Assembly: GCA_037446555.1 (NCBI GenBank)
Contig: JBBIIK010000020.1
Coordinates: forward strand, 1-64,000
Direction: 5' to 3'
DNA length: 64,000 nucleotides
DNA from: JANWVO01 sp037446555
Lineage (GTDB): Bacteria; Acidobacteriota; Terriglobia; Bryobacterales; Bryobacteraceae
Every line of letters starts with the position of its first letter. Positions within the stretch are counted from its first letter, which is position 1. Both the position numbers and the translations under genes were made by a program. Shown piece by piece: positions 8,219 through 16,297 of this stretch. The notes beneath the pieces were generated by a model. That model saw only the letters and a list, made by a program, of their open reading frames with translations. It was not told where the DNA came from and did not search any database.

Positions 8219-8742
8219 TTAATTTCCGGAAAGCTGCCCGTTGCCCCGGAAGACCGTGACCTTGTCTTTTTCGATTACGATCTTGATTTCGTGGATGTCA
8301 TACGTACACCCTGGTCCGCCGGCGCACCCTCTCATCAGCATGGTCTGCGTGTCGGTCTCGATACACCGGTTATTCGGATACCTTCCATTCGCAACTTGTT
8401 GCTGGTAATAGCGGACCCAGTTTGTCGGGTTGGCGATCAGGTCTCCTCCGTACTTGTTGAGGGAAGTCACTGTCCAGGAGGACCATTCGTCCGGCCTTAG
8501 CTCGCGGAGCTCTTCTCGAGCTCCCGGAAACCAGCACCCGTCGACAAGGTCCGAAAGCCGCTGAGATACAACTCTGCCCTGATACCGGCCGGCCGGCGGG
8601 TCCGTATCCCCGTATCTTTCAGGTCCATAAGAAATATGGCCCCGATATGATTAGAGTCGGACGACCACCACATGGCCTTTGACTTTTCACCAGCGGGAAA
8701 CGGGCAGGCATACAGGAACGCCGCCAGCCCGCCCGCGGCCAC
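8219..8742 (-). pseudogene. Decayed downstream part of a secreted-protein gene
   Basis: Two overlapping leftward frames look like pieces of one protein. The first continues the frame of the 109-residue gene to its right past that gene's TAG (8761-8763) and reads AAGGLAAFLYACPFPAGEKS and on to 8497. The second, open from 8650 to a stop at 8219 without any ATG or GTG at its head, reads GHISYGPERYGDTDPPAGRY, DLVDGCWFPGAREEL, NPTNWVRYYQQQVANGRYP and on for 143 residues. One stop codon and one frameshift between about 8500 and 8650 would join all parts into one exported protein of roughly 280 residues. An ATG at 8470 inside the second frame would give only an 83-residue remnant. No function is recognised. 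Confidence 0.5.
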
Positions 8743-8760
8743 CGGCCCGGCGCAGGAGCA

Positions 8761-9090
8761 CTACAACGAGATCCTGCCTATCACCTGATACGTGCCCGGC
8801 CGCCCGTTGACCGGCACGGACACGCTGGAACTCATGCCCCCTTGCGTGTTTGGATACGAGGATCCGTCCGGCGCGTACACGGTGGTGGTGGTCTGATAGC
8901 CGCCGTGGCCGCATCCGCACAGGATGCTGTTGTCGATCGATGAGGAGTAACCGTAGACCGCCGAGTAGTCGCTGCTCGCGGCGCCGTCGTTATGCACGCT
9001 GATCGAGTAGGTCATCCGGCATTGCGCCGCGGCGACGGCGGCGACCCCGATCGCCAATGCGACAACGGTTCCCAGGGGTGGAATCCGCAT
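8761..9090 (-). CDS. Small exported protein, probably a truncated gene's 5' part
   Basis: The 109-residue product has a clear signal peptide (MRIPPLGTVVALAIGVAAVAA) followed by a Tyr/Ser/Gly-rich region with YSAVYGYSSSIDNS and CGCGHGGYQTTTTVYAPDG. A strong AGGAGG ribosome site lies eight bases before the ATG at 9090, so translation is likely. The frame stays open beyond its TAG and its continuation resembles coding sequence, so the stop may be a recent mutation. No family is recognised. Confidence 0.55.
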   Translation of the reverse strand: MRIPPLGTVVALAIGVAAVAAAQCRMTYSISVHNDGAASSDYSAVYGYSSSIDNSILCGCGHGGYQTTTTVYAPDGSSYPNTQGGMSSSVSVPVNGRPGTYQVIGRISL

Positions 9091-9114
9091 CTTGCCATCC
9101 TCCTACCTCATTTA

Positions 9115-9618
9115 TCACGCAGTGCCGTAGATGATGATTCGGGATTTCACCCGCGTTTGAATGTGCCGTTCCAGCTTCTCGCCGGACTCCGCGGACAGCA
9201 GCCCTCGAATTCGGGAAATAGCCGAGGCAGCCAGTCCTCTCCGGCCTGCTGCGATTGTGGCAACAGCGCGGGATTGTTCCTCCGCCTGCGCCTGCCTCCC
9301 GGCCCGTTCCCATTGGAGTTCCAGTTCGTCCCATTGTTGCCGGAACCGGGCAAGCTCCTGCTTCACAACGGCCCGCTCGGCTGGAGCCAGGCCCAAAGAG
9401 GCGAGCTGCGCCTCCTGCCGCTTCAGCTCCACTGGGCTGGGGGACGCCGGAGCCGAGAAGGCGAGCAGAAAATGCTGGACGGCCAGATCTTCCGGGATTT
9501 TCTCCGGGTTCTTGGCGCCGTCCACCGCCACCGGAAGCTCCGTCAAATGCCCGGCGTGCTGGGCGGCGCCCGGCGCCGCTGCGGCGATCAGACACAGAAA
9601 AGCGAAGATTGCTCTCAT
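9115..9618 (-). CDS. Exported helical protein of unknown function
   Basis: Starting at the ATG at 9618, the 167-residue product opens with a signal peptide (MRAIFAFLCLIAAAAPGAAQ). A charged, mostly helical mature region follows, with ERAVVKQELARFRQQWDELE and EKLERHIQTRVKSRIIIYG. The helical middle could form a coiled coil. The longer frame to 9822 would place the signal sequence internally and is rejected. No Shine-Dalgarno is obvious. It lies 24 bases upstream of the 109-residue secreted gene and may be cotranscribed with it. Function unknown. Confidence 0.55.
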   Translation of the reverse strand: MRAIFAFLCLIAAAAPGAAQHAGHLTELPVAVDGAKNPEKIPEDLAVQHFLLAFSAPASPSPVELKRQEAQLASLGLAPAERAVVKQELARFRQQWDELELQWERAGRQAQAEEQSRAVATIAAGRRGLAASAISRIRGLLSAESGEKLERHIQTRVKSRIIIYGTA

Positions 9619-10200
9619 TGCGCGACATTTTCTGAGACGAGCCGGAAACGGCGGCTGCCCGCCTGCTTCTCCGGCCGCCGGGTAGCAGCCGGCAGAACAG
9701 GCGGGGAAAAACCGGTTCCGGAAGGACGTTTGAGCCGCGCGCAATCCTGTTTCCCTGCAACAGCAGACACCGTGCTGTCGGTAATTGTTCCCCGGTTTCA
9801 TTTCCCAATCCCCGGCATGCATGGCCGAATCTTACCCCCCATACAGAATGTCAAGCAGAAACATTCTCCGGGGTATCTTTTTTTCGGCAACTCTTCTTCA
9901 ACACACCGGGCAAACACCTCGTTGCCGGAATCCATCGCGGCCGGAGGTTCCCCTGATTCCAGCGCGCTTGCGAGCCGCATTTCGCGGCAGGAAGCCATGC
10001 CGACTCCGGCCGGCGCCGCAGGCCGGGCGGCCTTTTCCTTCTGAAAAGGAGTGGAACGGGGATTTATCGAAGGGGATTTGTTTGGCTGTTCTTTCGCTTC
10101 GACGCCAGAATGCTCCGCCGGCCATCGCAGGAAAGGTCAAGCGCTCCGGCGGGTTGAAGAATGAAGCGGGACAGGTGTGTCAGCGGGCGGCGGCAGCCGC
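9619..10200. other. 580-base gene-free stretch inside the hemQ-flanked segment
   Basis: No protein with recognisable sequence is encoded on either strand here. A seven-base perfect inverted repeat with a five-base loop lies at 10031-10049 (CCTTTTC-CTTCT-GAAAAGG); it is followed by no T-run in either direction, so it is not a convincing terminator. The stretch is locally less GC-rich around 9830-9910. No integrase or transposase was found. Confidence 0.45.
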
Positions 10201-11037
10201 TCAACCGATCGAGCCGCGGACGTCGCCCCACATCAGGGCGTCCATCTTTTCGCTGGGTGCGCGCAGGCCAACAAAGAACGGGCCGAACAGAGCGTAGGCG
10301 GCGCTCACCTCGTCAAAGCGCATCTCGTAGATCAGCCGCTTGAATTCCAGCGGGTCGTCGGAAAACAGATCCACGCCCCACTCCCAATCCTCAAAGCCGA
10401 TGGCGCCGGAGATGATCTGGCGCACCGATCCGGCGTACTTGCGCCCCACAAGCCCGTGTTCTTGCATCATGCGTTGCCGGTCGGCGAAGGGGACCTGATA
10501 CCAGTTTTTGATTTCGCCGCGGCGGCGGTCCATGGGGTAGAAGCAGAGATAGCGGCTTTCGGGGATCTCCGGCCATAGGCGCGGCGCCATGGCCTTGCGC
10601 TGGCGCTCGAGCGTTTCCTTCACAGCGGCGTCCCACGCTTCCGAGCCCGGCGCGAGCCCCTGCGCCTGCAATTCGTCGTAAATCTTCCGGGTGGACTCGT
10701 ACAACCCCAACTCGACGACGCTCAAGAAGGAATGCGTGGGCTCCAGGTAGCGGCCGATCCGCGCCTGCCGCACGGCCTGCTCGGCCTCCAGAAGCCCGGC
10801 AAAATCGCGCCGGAAGTGGAGCAACAGAAAATCGCCCTTGTGGCCGAGCATGGCGTAGGCAGCCGACTGCTCGCCTCCCTCGGCGCCCTCTTGCGTCTGG
10901 AGCCACTCCCGCGCCTCTTCCAGCGCCACGTGGCGCGAATGGGCGTCGAGCGCGCGCCACTCGTCCCAGCGGATGCGGAACATCTGGTGCAGGACGGCGG
11001 CGCCTTCCAGCGTCAACGGAACAACCGGTTCGCTCAT
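10201..11037 (-). CDS. hemQ: HemQ, chlorite-dismutase-family coproheme decarboxylase
   Basis: HemQ converts Fe-coproporphyrin III to protoheme in the coproporphyrin-dependent haem pathway. The 278-residue product has the HemQ motif FYPMDRRRGEIKNWY, with the catalytic Tyr at 167, and QEHGLVGRKYAG with the probable proximal haem His at 194. Further on come SGAIGFEDWEWGVDLF and the conserved C-terminal RFDEVSAAYALFGPF. The usual length is about 250 residues. A Tyr and no distal-Arg chlorite-dismutase signature favour decarboxylase over chlorite dismutase. Its last 50 codons are duplicated at 6983-7154. Confidence 0.88.
   Translation of the reverse strand: MSEPVVPLTLEGAAVLHQMFRIRWDEWRALDAHSRHVALEEAREWLQTQEGAEGGEQSAAYAMLGHKGDFLLLHFRRDFAGLLEAEQAVRQARIGRYLEPTHSFLSVVELGLYESTRKIYDELQAQGLAPGSEAWDAAVKETLERQRKAMAPRLWPEIPESRYLCFYPMDRRRGEIKNWYQVPFADRQRMMQEHGLVGRKYAGSVRQIISGAIGFEDWEWGVDLFSDDPLEFKRLIYEMRFDEVSAAYALFGPFFVGLRAPSEKMDALMWGDVRGSIG
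10209..10360 (+). repeat. Direct repeat copy B (within hemQ)
   Basis: This is the hemQ-internal partner of the repeat at 7003-7154, in the same orientation and 3206 bases to the right. It encodes the C-terminal end of HemQ, through to the last Ser-Ile of the protein. The near-perfect part is the gene's 3'-most 80 bases; the more 5' part is clearly more diverged. Confidence 0.9.
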
Positions 11038-11058
11038 AGGTCTCCTTTCCCTGCGCGA

Positions 11059-12315
11059 TTATGCCCCGCTCCAGGGGTGCTTGTACGGGGCGCGGTATTC
11101 GCGCCTGAGCATAGCGTGCGCGGCGTTATCGTTGGGGATGCGCTCGGCCTTGGCGTCCCACTCGATGGTGCGCCCGGCGCGCCATGCGATCATGCCGAGC
11201 TGCACGGTGGCGGTGCTGCGGAAAGCATCTTCGGGAGTGCACGGCGCAGGCTTCGAGCCGCGCACGCATTCCAGAAATTCGCGCATCTGCTGACGGCTCA
11301 GATCCACGGGCGGCGTGATCTCCTGCACGCGGCGCGGGGCGTCCTTTCCTTTGCCGAACACGATCCAGCGCTGATCGGTGACAAACACAGTTTCCTTTTC
11401 GCAGAAAATCGTGACACCGTTGGAGAATTCGGGAGCGCGCTCCACCGCGCCCCACAGCCGGTGCCGCCACACCACCGGGCACTGGCTGAATTCGAAGTGC
11501 GCGGTGAGCGTGTCGGGCGTCGTGATTCGGCCCTTGTAGTGATAGATGCCTCCGGCTGCCGTGATCTTCTCCGGCATGCCGAGCCCGAGCAGGACACGGG
11601 TGGCGTCGATCAAGTGGATGCCCCAGTCCACCAGGTGGCCGTTGCCGGTGGTCTGTTCGAGCCGCCAGGCGCGGTGGCCCACGTTCAGCGAGTAAGGGAT
11701 CAACGGCGCCGGTCCGCACCACAGGTCCCAGTCCAGCGTTCCCGGAGGCTGGCGCGGGGTGTTGTCGAGCGGCATGGCCGTGTAGTGGATGTTGACGTCC
11801 ACCTGCACGACGCGCCCGGGCGCGCCGCTGCGGATGTAGTCCGCCGCAGCCTGGAATGCGGCGCTCTGGCGGCGCTGGAAGCCGACCTGCACGATGTTGC
11901 CCGCCTTCTTCCAGGCGTCCACCATGGCGCGGCCCTCGCGGATGTCATAGGCGAGAGGCTTTTCAGCGTAGATGGCCAGCTTGCGCCGGGTGGCGGCGAG
12001 GAACGGCAAGGCGTGCCAGTGGGGAGGAGTGGCGAGGATCACGGCATCGATGCCGCCCGAGTCCAGCATCTCCTCGTAATGCTTGAACAGCCGCGGTCGG
12101 CGCCCCTCTTGCTTCTCTACCAGCGCCGCCATGTCGTCGAGCATCTTCGAATCGGCATCGCAGAGCGCGGCGCAGGTGACGCCGCCCTCCTGCCAGGCGG
12201 CGCGCAGGTTCACCCCGCCCCACCAGCCGCAGCCGATGATGCCCAGCCGCACGGTTGCGGGCTGTGCGGCGGCGAATGAAGCGGCGCCGGCGGCGAAGAA
12301 CGTCCTTCGGTTCAT
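11059..12315 (-). CDS. Tat-exported Gfo/Idh/MocA-family oxidoreductase
   Basis: The 418-residue product starts with a twin-arginine-like leader (MNRRTFFAAGAASFAAAQ). An NAD(P)-binding Rossmann motif GIIGCGWWG follows, then ATPPHWHALPFL and the family's active-site segment YAEKPLAYD, in which Lys is the conserved catalytic residue. The C-terminal alpha/beta domain has GNGHLVDWGIHLIDATR. These enzymes oxidise or reduce sugars and cyclitols with NAD(P); exported members carry the cofactor pre-bound. The substrate is unknown. It lies 21 bases upstream of hemQ on the same strand. Confidence 0.85.
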   Translation of the reverse strand: MNRRTFFAAGAASFAAAQPATVRLGIIGCGWWGGVNLRAAWQEGGVTCAALCDADSKMLDDMAALVEKQEGRRPRLFKHYEEMLDSGGIDAVILATPPHWHALPFLAATRRKLAIYAEKPLAYDIREGRAMVDAWKKAGNIVQVGFQRRQSAAFQAAADYIRSGAPGRVVQVDVNIHYTAMPLDNTPRQPPGTLDWDLWCGPAPLIPYSLNVGHRAWRLEQTTGNGHLVDWGIHLIDATRVLLGLGMPEKITAAGGIYHYKGRITTPDTLTAHFEFSQCPVVWRHRLWGAVERAPEFSNGVTIFCEKETVFVTDQRWIVFGKGKDAPRRVQEITPPVDLSRQQMREFLECVRGSKPAPCTPEDAFRSTATVQLGMIAWRAGRTIEWDAKAERIPNDNAAHAMLRREYRAPYKHPWSGA

Positions 12316-12412
12316 CCGATCCTCCCCGGGAAGTGTGGCGCGCTCCGCCGCGATGCGCGACTGCGACGGTGCGCAAAGCTCATTCTAACGCGAGGGCGGA
12401 TGGCCGTCGAGA

Positions 12413-13936
12413 TCAGCGAACGCGAAGGTCCGGCCTGAAGCGCAGGAAACCCACAGCCAACAGTCCGAGCGCCGTCAGGATGTACGTAGACGGCTCGGGG
12501 ATCGGCGGCGGTTCCGGGATCTCCGGCGGCGGATCGCCCGGCGGCGGCGGAATGATCACCTCCGGAGGCGGCAGAGAAGCCGGGGTGTCCGGATCGGACG
12601 GCGCCGGCGGCAGTAGCGGCGGCGGCAATGGGCCGGGCGGCGGCACGCTGCTTCCTGGAGGGGGCAGCGGTCCCGGCGGCGGCACGTCTCCGCCGGTGGG
12701 TGGCTGCGCCGGTGGCGGAAGCGTGGACGGGGGCGTCGCAGGAGGCGTCGTGCCCGGCGGTGTCACCGGCGGTGGAGTTACGGGAGGCGTTTCCGGCGGT
12801 GTCGAGGGCGGCACCGTGGGCGGCGACAAGGGAGGTGGCTCGGCAGGGGGGGCCGGCGGTGTCACCGGAGGTGTAGCTGGCGGCGTGCCGCCCGGAGGGT
12901 TGGTGGGCGGCGGCGTGACCGGCGGCGTGACAGGCGGTGGGGAAACGGGCGGAGGCGCGGGCGTGCCCGGGTCCGGGCCCGGTCCCGAGGGTGGAGGCGG
13001 AGGCGTGGTTCCTCCGGGTCCGGGAGCGCCGACGGGAGGCAGGAACCCGCCTGCGGCGGGTGGGGGCGTCAGCCAAATGCCGCCGGGACCGCGGGGCGGC
13101 ATGTCCAGCGGCGTGAAGCCCGCAGGCGGCACGACTGCCGCCAAAGGGGTCTCTTCTTCAGGCTTGGGGGCTTCCAGTCCAGGCGCCGCCACGGCAGGAG
13201 TTGGACGCTCCGGCTCGGCTTCCAATTTCGGCGTGTTGAGGACCTCTTCCGGCGGCTCCTCCGCGCTCACCGCCATCTGGGGCGCCTCCTCCACTTTGTT
13301 GCCGCAACGGGCGCGGACGGTCGTCTTGCCGTCGGTGATCACCTGTTCTCCCTCGAACAGGCGCACGGGCTTCCTGGTGAAGAACACCCTGTCCTTCACG
13401 CGGTAGGAGACGTAGGCCAGCCGCGGCTGGCGCAGTGTGACTGTGCGTGCGCGGCGCGGATCGAAACCGGCGTAATGACGGGCGACCACGGGGTCGCGCC
13501 GCGCCGCCTGGATGACCTCTTCCGCCGAGGCAACGCCTCCCGGGATGACCGAGTAAGGATACACGAGCCGCGCCGGCGTCCTGGCGCGCTGCTCCAGCAG
13601 CCGCTCCAAGTATCCGGGAACCGGCCCGCCTTCGACGGCGAGCGAGGGGAGAGCCTGCCTCTGCTGCCAGACAGCCACCATTCCGGCTGCTCCGGCCAGA
13701 ACCAGCGCGGCCAGAAGCATGGGCGCCCATCCGCCCGGCGGCCGCCGGTTTTGAACCTGCCGTTCCCAATTCAGCCCGATCTTGAGTTTGACGATCAAAT
13801 CCTTAGACCTGCGCTCCGCGATCCGCGGCCGCCCGGCCGCGAGACCCATCCGCGGAGGATTGCGCGGAAGGTCTACCTCAAGGCTACTTTCTTGATTTGC
13901 AAGAAGAAAGACGCACTTGTACCGTAACCGAATCAC
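12413..13936 (-). CDS. Proline-rich PEP-CTERM protein
   Basis: The 507-residue product (start uncertain) has an N-terminal membrane segment near 71-90 (APMLLAALVLAGAAGMVAVW). A globular region at about 100-220 with ARTVTLRQPRLAYVSYRVKD follows, then a long low-complexity region (about 265-478) dominated by PP, TPP and PPG repeats. It ends with a PEP-CTERM sorting signal: PEPST, a hydrophobic helix (YILTALGLLAVGFL) and an Arg-containing tail. PEP-CTERM proteins are cut by an exosortase and released or anchored at the surface. No exosortase is in this window, but an exosortase-associated O-ligase is at 33960-35378. An ATG at 13849 is an alternative start. Confidence 0.85.
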   Translation of the reverse strand: MIRLRYKCVFLLANQESSLEVDLPRNPPRMGLAAGRPRIAERRSKDLIVKLKIGLNWERQVQNRRPPGGWAPMLLAALVLAGAAGMVAVWQQRQALPSLAVEGGPVPGYLERLLEQRARTPARLVYPYSVIPGGVASAEEVIQAARRDPVVARHYAGFDPRRARTVTLRQPRLAYVSYRVKDRVFFTRKPVRLFEGEQVITDGKTTVRARCGNKVEEAPQMAVSAEEPPEEVLNTPKLEAEPERPTPAVAAPGLEAPKPEEETPLAAVVPPAGFTPLDMPPRGPGGIWLTPPPAAGGFLPPVGAPGPGGTTPPPPPSGPGPDPGTPAPPPVSPPPVTPPVTPPPTNPPGGTPPATPPVTPPAPPAEPPPLSPPTVPPSTPPETPPVTPPPVTPPGTTPPATPPSTLPPPAQPPTGGDVPPPGPLPPPGSSVPPPGPLPPPLLPPAPSDPDTPASLPPPEVIIPPPPGDPPPEIPEPPPIPEPSTYILTALGLLAVGFLRFRPDLRVR

Positions 13937-13963
13937 TAGTACCGGAGTCCTATCTGTCCGGGG

Positions 13964-15646
13964 TCAGAGCCGCAAAGCTCGGATTCCTTTGCCCTCTTCG
14001 ATCAGGAACCGGCCGCCTGCCTTGAGATTGAGGTACTCCTCCGTGCGCCCGCTGGGCCAGAAGACGGCGATGCGCTGAAGCGCGTCCCGGCGTCCGAGCC
14101 CAATGGTGATGGGCAGCTCGGACTGCGAGAGGTAGCCGGTAGCGGACTTCACCATCCGGGAACCGGCGAGGTCCGAGGCTTCGAACTTGACCACGGCGCC
14201 GATGGCATCGCGGTTGGATTTCGTGCCAACCAACCGCAGGCGGACGCTGCGGTGGCCGTTGTCGAGGTCATTGCGGAAGAGCCAGGCGGGGCCGTTGTTG
14301 GTGGTGATGAGGATGTCAAGGTCGCCGTCGTTGTCGAAGTCACCGTAGGCGGCGCCGCGGGCGACCTTCGGGGTGGCGAAGGAGTCACCCACCAGGCGGC
14401 CGGCGTCGCGGAAATTGCCGTTGCCGTCGTTCATGAAAAGGTGCGGAGGCTGGGCGTGGGTGACGTTGCGGCGGGCGCGGCTGATGGATTCGTCGATGTG
14501 GCCGTTGACGATGAGCAGATCCAGCATACCGTCCAGATCCGGGTCGAAGAAGAAGCAGCCGAAGCCGAGCGAGTGGCGCGTCGCCTGGCCGATGCCCGCC
14601 TGTGGCGCGCGGTCGACGAACTGGCCTTCGCGGGTGCCGCGGTACAGGCCCATCATCTCGTTGTCGAAATTGGTGACGATGATCGAGACGAGCCCCGAAT
14701 TGTCGACGTCGGCGGCGTCGACGCCCATGCCGGCGCGGGCGCGGCCGTCCTCGCTGAAGGCCAGCCCGATGCGCACGGCCTGTTCGAGGAACCGCCCGTT
14801 GCGCAGGTTGGTGTAGAGCTTGTTGGGCTGCGTGTCGTTGGCGACGAAGACGTCCGGCCAGCCGTCATTGTTGAAATCGAGCAGGGCCACGCCGAGCGAC
14901 TTCGACGTGGTGTCGAGCACGCCGCTCTTGGCGGTGACGTCCTCGAAGGCGCCGTCGCCCCGGTTGCGGAACAGCCAGCAAGTGACGCCGCGGTAGGCCT
15001 CCGGCGTGCAGTAGGCCTTCGAGTTGCCGTCGAACGAGCAGAAGATGTCGCCTTCCTGCGTCCAGCGGACGTAGTTGGTGACGAACAGGTCGAGCAGCCC
15101 GTCGCGGTCGTAGTCGAACCACATGGCCGAGGTGGAGAAGCCCTCGTGGCCCATGAGGCCGCTGGAGCGCGTGACGTCGACGAACGTTCCCTTGCCCGTG
15201 TTGCGGAACAGCCGGCTCTGCCCGAGGCAGGAGACGAAGATGTCGGGATGCCCGTCGTTGTTGTAGTCGCCGATGGCCACGCCGAGCCCGTACATTTCCA
15301 CATCGAGCCCGGCGGCGCGGGTGACGTCGGTGAAGGTGCCGTCGTGATTGTTGCGGAAGAGCTTCAGCGTGGTGCGGCGCCGTTTGTGGCCGGGCCAGTC
15401 CATGGAATTGATGAGCAGGATATCCTGCCAGCCGTCGCCGTCGTAGTCGAAAAAGGCGCAGCCGGAGCCCATCGTTTCCGGCAGATATTTCCGGCCGAAT
15501 GCGCCGGAATTATGCACGAAATCGATGCCGGCTGCGCGCGTGACGTCAGTGAAGCGGAACCCTGGGCCCGCCGGCGCCAGCGCGCCGAGGGGCGCAGCCG
15601 CGCATCCGCCCAGCCCTGCCAGAAAGTCCCGCCGCCGCATCGCCAT
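13964..15646 (-). CDS. CRTAC1-family FG-GAP/UnbV protein
   Basis: The 560-residue product has a twin-arginine leader (MAMRRRDFLAGLGG) followed by FTDVTRAAGIDFVHNSGAFG. At least six FG-GAP-like calcium-binding repeats come next (FDYDGDGWQDILL, IGDYNNDGHPDIFV, FDYDRDGLLDLFV, LDFNNDGWPDVFV and others), making a beta-propeller. The C-terminus is an ASPIC/UnbV domain (DAIGAVVKFEASD, LPITIGLGRRDAL, VFWPSGRTEEYL). Such proteins are exported and abundant in Acidobacteria; they are thought to bind ligands or surfaces, but the role is unknown. Its ATG abuts the response-regulator TAG directly, so it is the third gene of a kinase-regulator operon. Confidence 0.9.
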   Translation of the reverse strand: MAMRRRDFLAGLGGCAAAPLGALAPAGPGFRFTDVTRAAGIDFVHNSGAFGRKYLPETMGSGCAFFDYDGDGWQDILLINSMDWPGHKRRRTTLKLFRNNHDGTFTDVTRAAGLDVEMYGLGVAIGDYNNDGHPDIFVSCLGQSRLFRNTGKGTFVDVTRSSGLMGHEGFSTSAMWFDYDRDGLLDLFVTNYVRWTQEGDIFCSFDGNSKAYCTPEAYRGVTCWLFRNRGDGAFEDVTAKSGVLDTTSKSLGVALLDFNNDGWPDVFVANDTQPNKLYTNLRNGRFLEQAVRIGLAFSEDGRARAGMGVDAADVDNSGLVSIIVTNFDNEMMGLYRGTREGQFVDRAPQAGIGQATRHSLGFGCFFFDPDLDGMLDLLIVNGHIDESISRARRNVTHAQPPHLFMNDGNGNFRDAGRLVGDSFATPKVARGAAYGDFDNDGDLDILITTNNGPAWLFRNDLDNGHRSVRLRLVGTKSNRDAIGAVVKFEASDLAGSRMVKSATGYLSQSELPITIGLGRRDALQRIAVFWPSGRTEEYLNLKAGGRFLIEEGKGIRALRL

Positions 15647-16297
15647 CTACTTCTCCGGCAGCGGCCCCTCCGGCAGCGTCACCAGCCCCTTCTTGATCGC
15701 GTAGACCACCAGGTCCGCCGTGCGGTGGATGCCGAGGGCCTGCATCAGATTGGCCCGGTGCACGGCCACCGTGTTGACGCTGAGGCCCAGAATGGCGGCG
15801 ATCTCCTTGTTCGACCGCCCCTGCACGATGTGCTGCAACACTTCGCGCTCGCGCTGGGTGAGCTTGTCGAAATCGCTCGGAGCCTCCTGCTGGCTGGGCG
15901 GGGGCAAACCCGGTGCGATGACCGTGCGCCCGGCGGCGATCTCCTTGATCGCATACGGCAGGTCCACCTCCAGCGCGTTCTTCAGCAGATAGCCTTTCAC
16001 GCCCGCGGCGAAGGCGTTGCGGACGTAGGTGTCCTCCGAATACATCGACAGCATCAGGATCCCCGTCCCCGGCCGCTTCTTCAGGATCTGGCTCGCCGCC
16101 TGGATGCCGTCCAGCTCCGGCATGGCCAGGTCCATCACGATCACCTGCGGCTTCAGCCGCTCCGCCTCTTCCACCGCCTGCGGTCCGGTAGCCGCCTCCC
16201 CCACCACCTCGATGTCGGGGTCGTCTTCCAGCATCCGCCGGAAGCCCTTGCGCACCAGCGAATGGTCATCGGCCAGCAAAACGCGGATCTTGCTCAT
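15647..16297 (-). CDS. NarL/LuxR-type response regulator
   Basis: The 216-residue product has a receiver domain (LLADDHS at 7-13, phosphoacceptor Asp56 in VIVMDLAMPELDG, Lys in GYLLKNAL). A GerE/LuxR helix-turn-helix follows (KLTQREREVLQHIVQG, NKEIAAILGLSVNTVAVHRANLM). It would bind DNA when phosphorylated by the kinase encoded immediately upstream. Its ATG overlaps the kinase stop by four bases, and the CRTAC1 gene follows with no gap. Confidence 0.95.
   Translation of the reverse strand: MSKIRVLLADDHSLVRKGFRRMLEDDPDIEVVGEAATGPQAVEEAERLKPQVIVMDLAMPELDGIQAASQILKKRPGTGILMLSMYSEDTYVRNAFAAGVKGYLLKNALEVDLPYAIKEIAAGRTVIAPGLPPPSQQEAPSDFDKLTQREREVLQHIVQGRSNKEIAAILGLSVNTVAVHRANLMQALGIHRTADLVVYAIKKGLVTLPEGPLPEK

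Noticed and set aside
10031..10049. Hairpin CCTTTTC-CTTCT-GAAAAGG as a terminator
   Set aside because: No T-run follows on either strand, and it is 150 bases past the hemQ stop. Too weak to call.
12650..13000. Short repeated units resembling a CRISPR array or VNTR
   Set aside because: The repeats are codon-level Pro-Pro/Thr-Pro-Pro coding repeats with irregular length, in frame with the PEP-CTERM gene. There are no unique spacers of even size.
12255..13406. Long rightward Gly-rich frame of 383 codons
   Set aside because: It is antisense to the proline-rich PEP-CTERM gene. CCN/GGN bias makes the opposite strand open and Gly-rich; no start site or domain is present.
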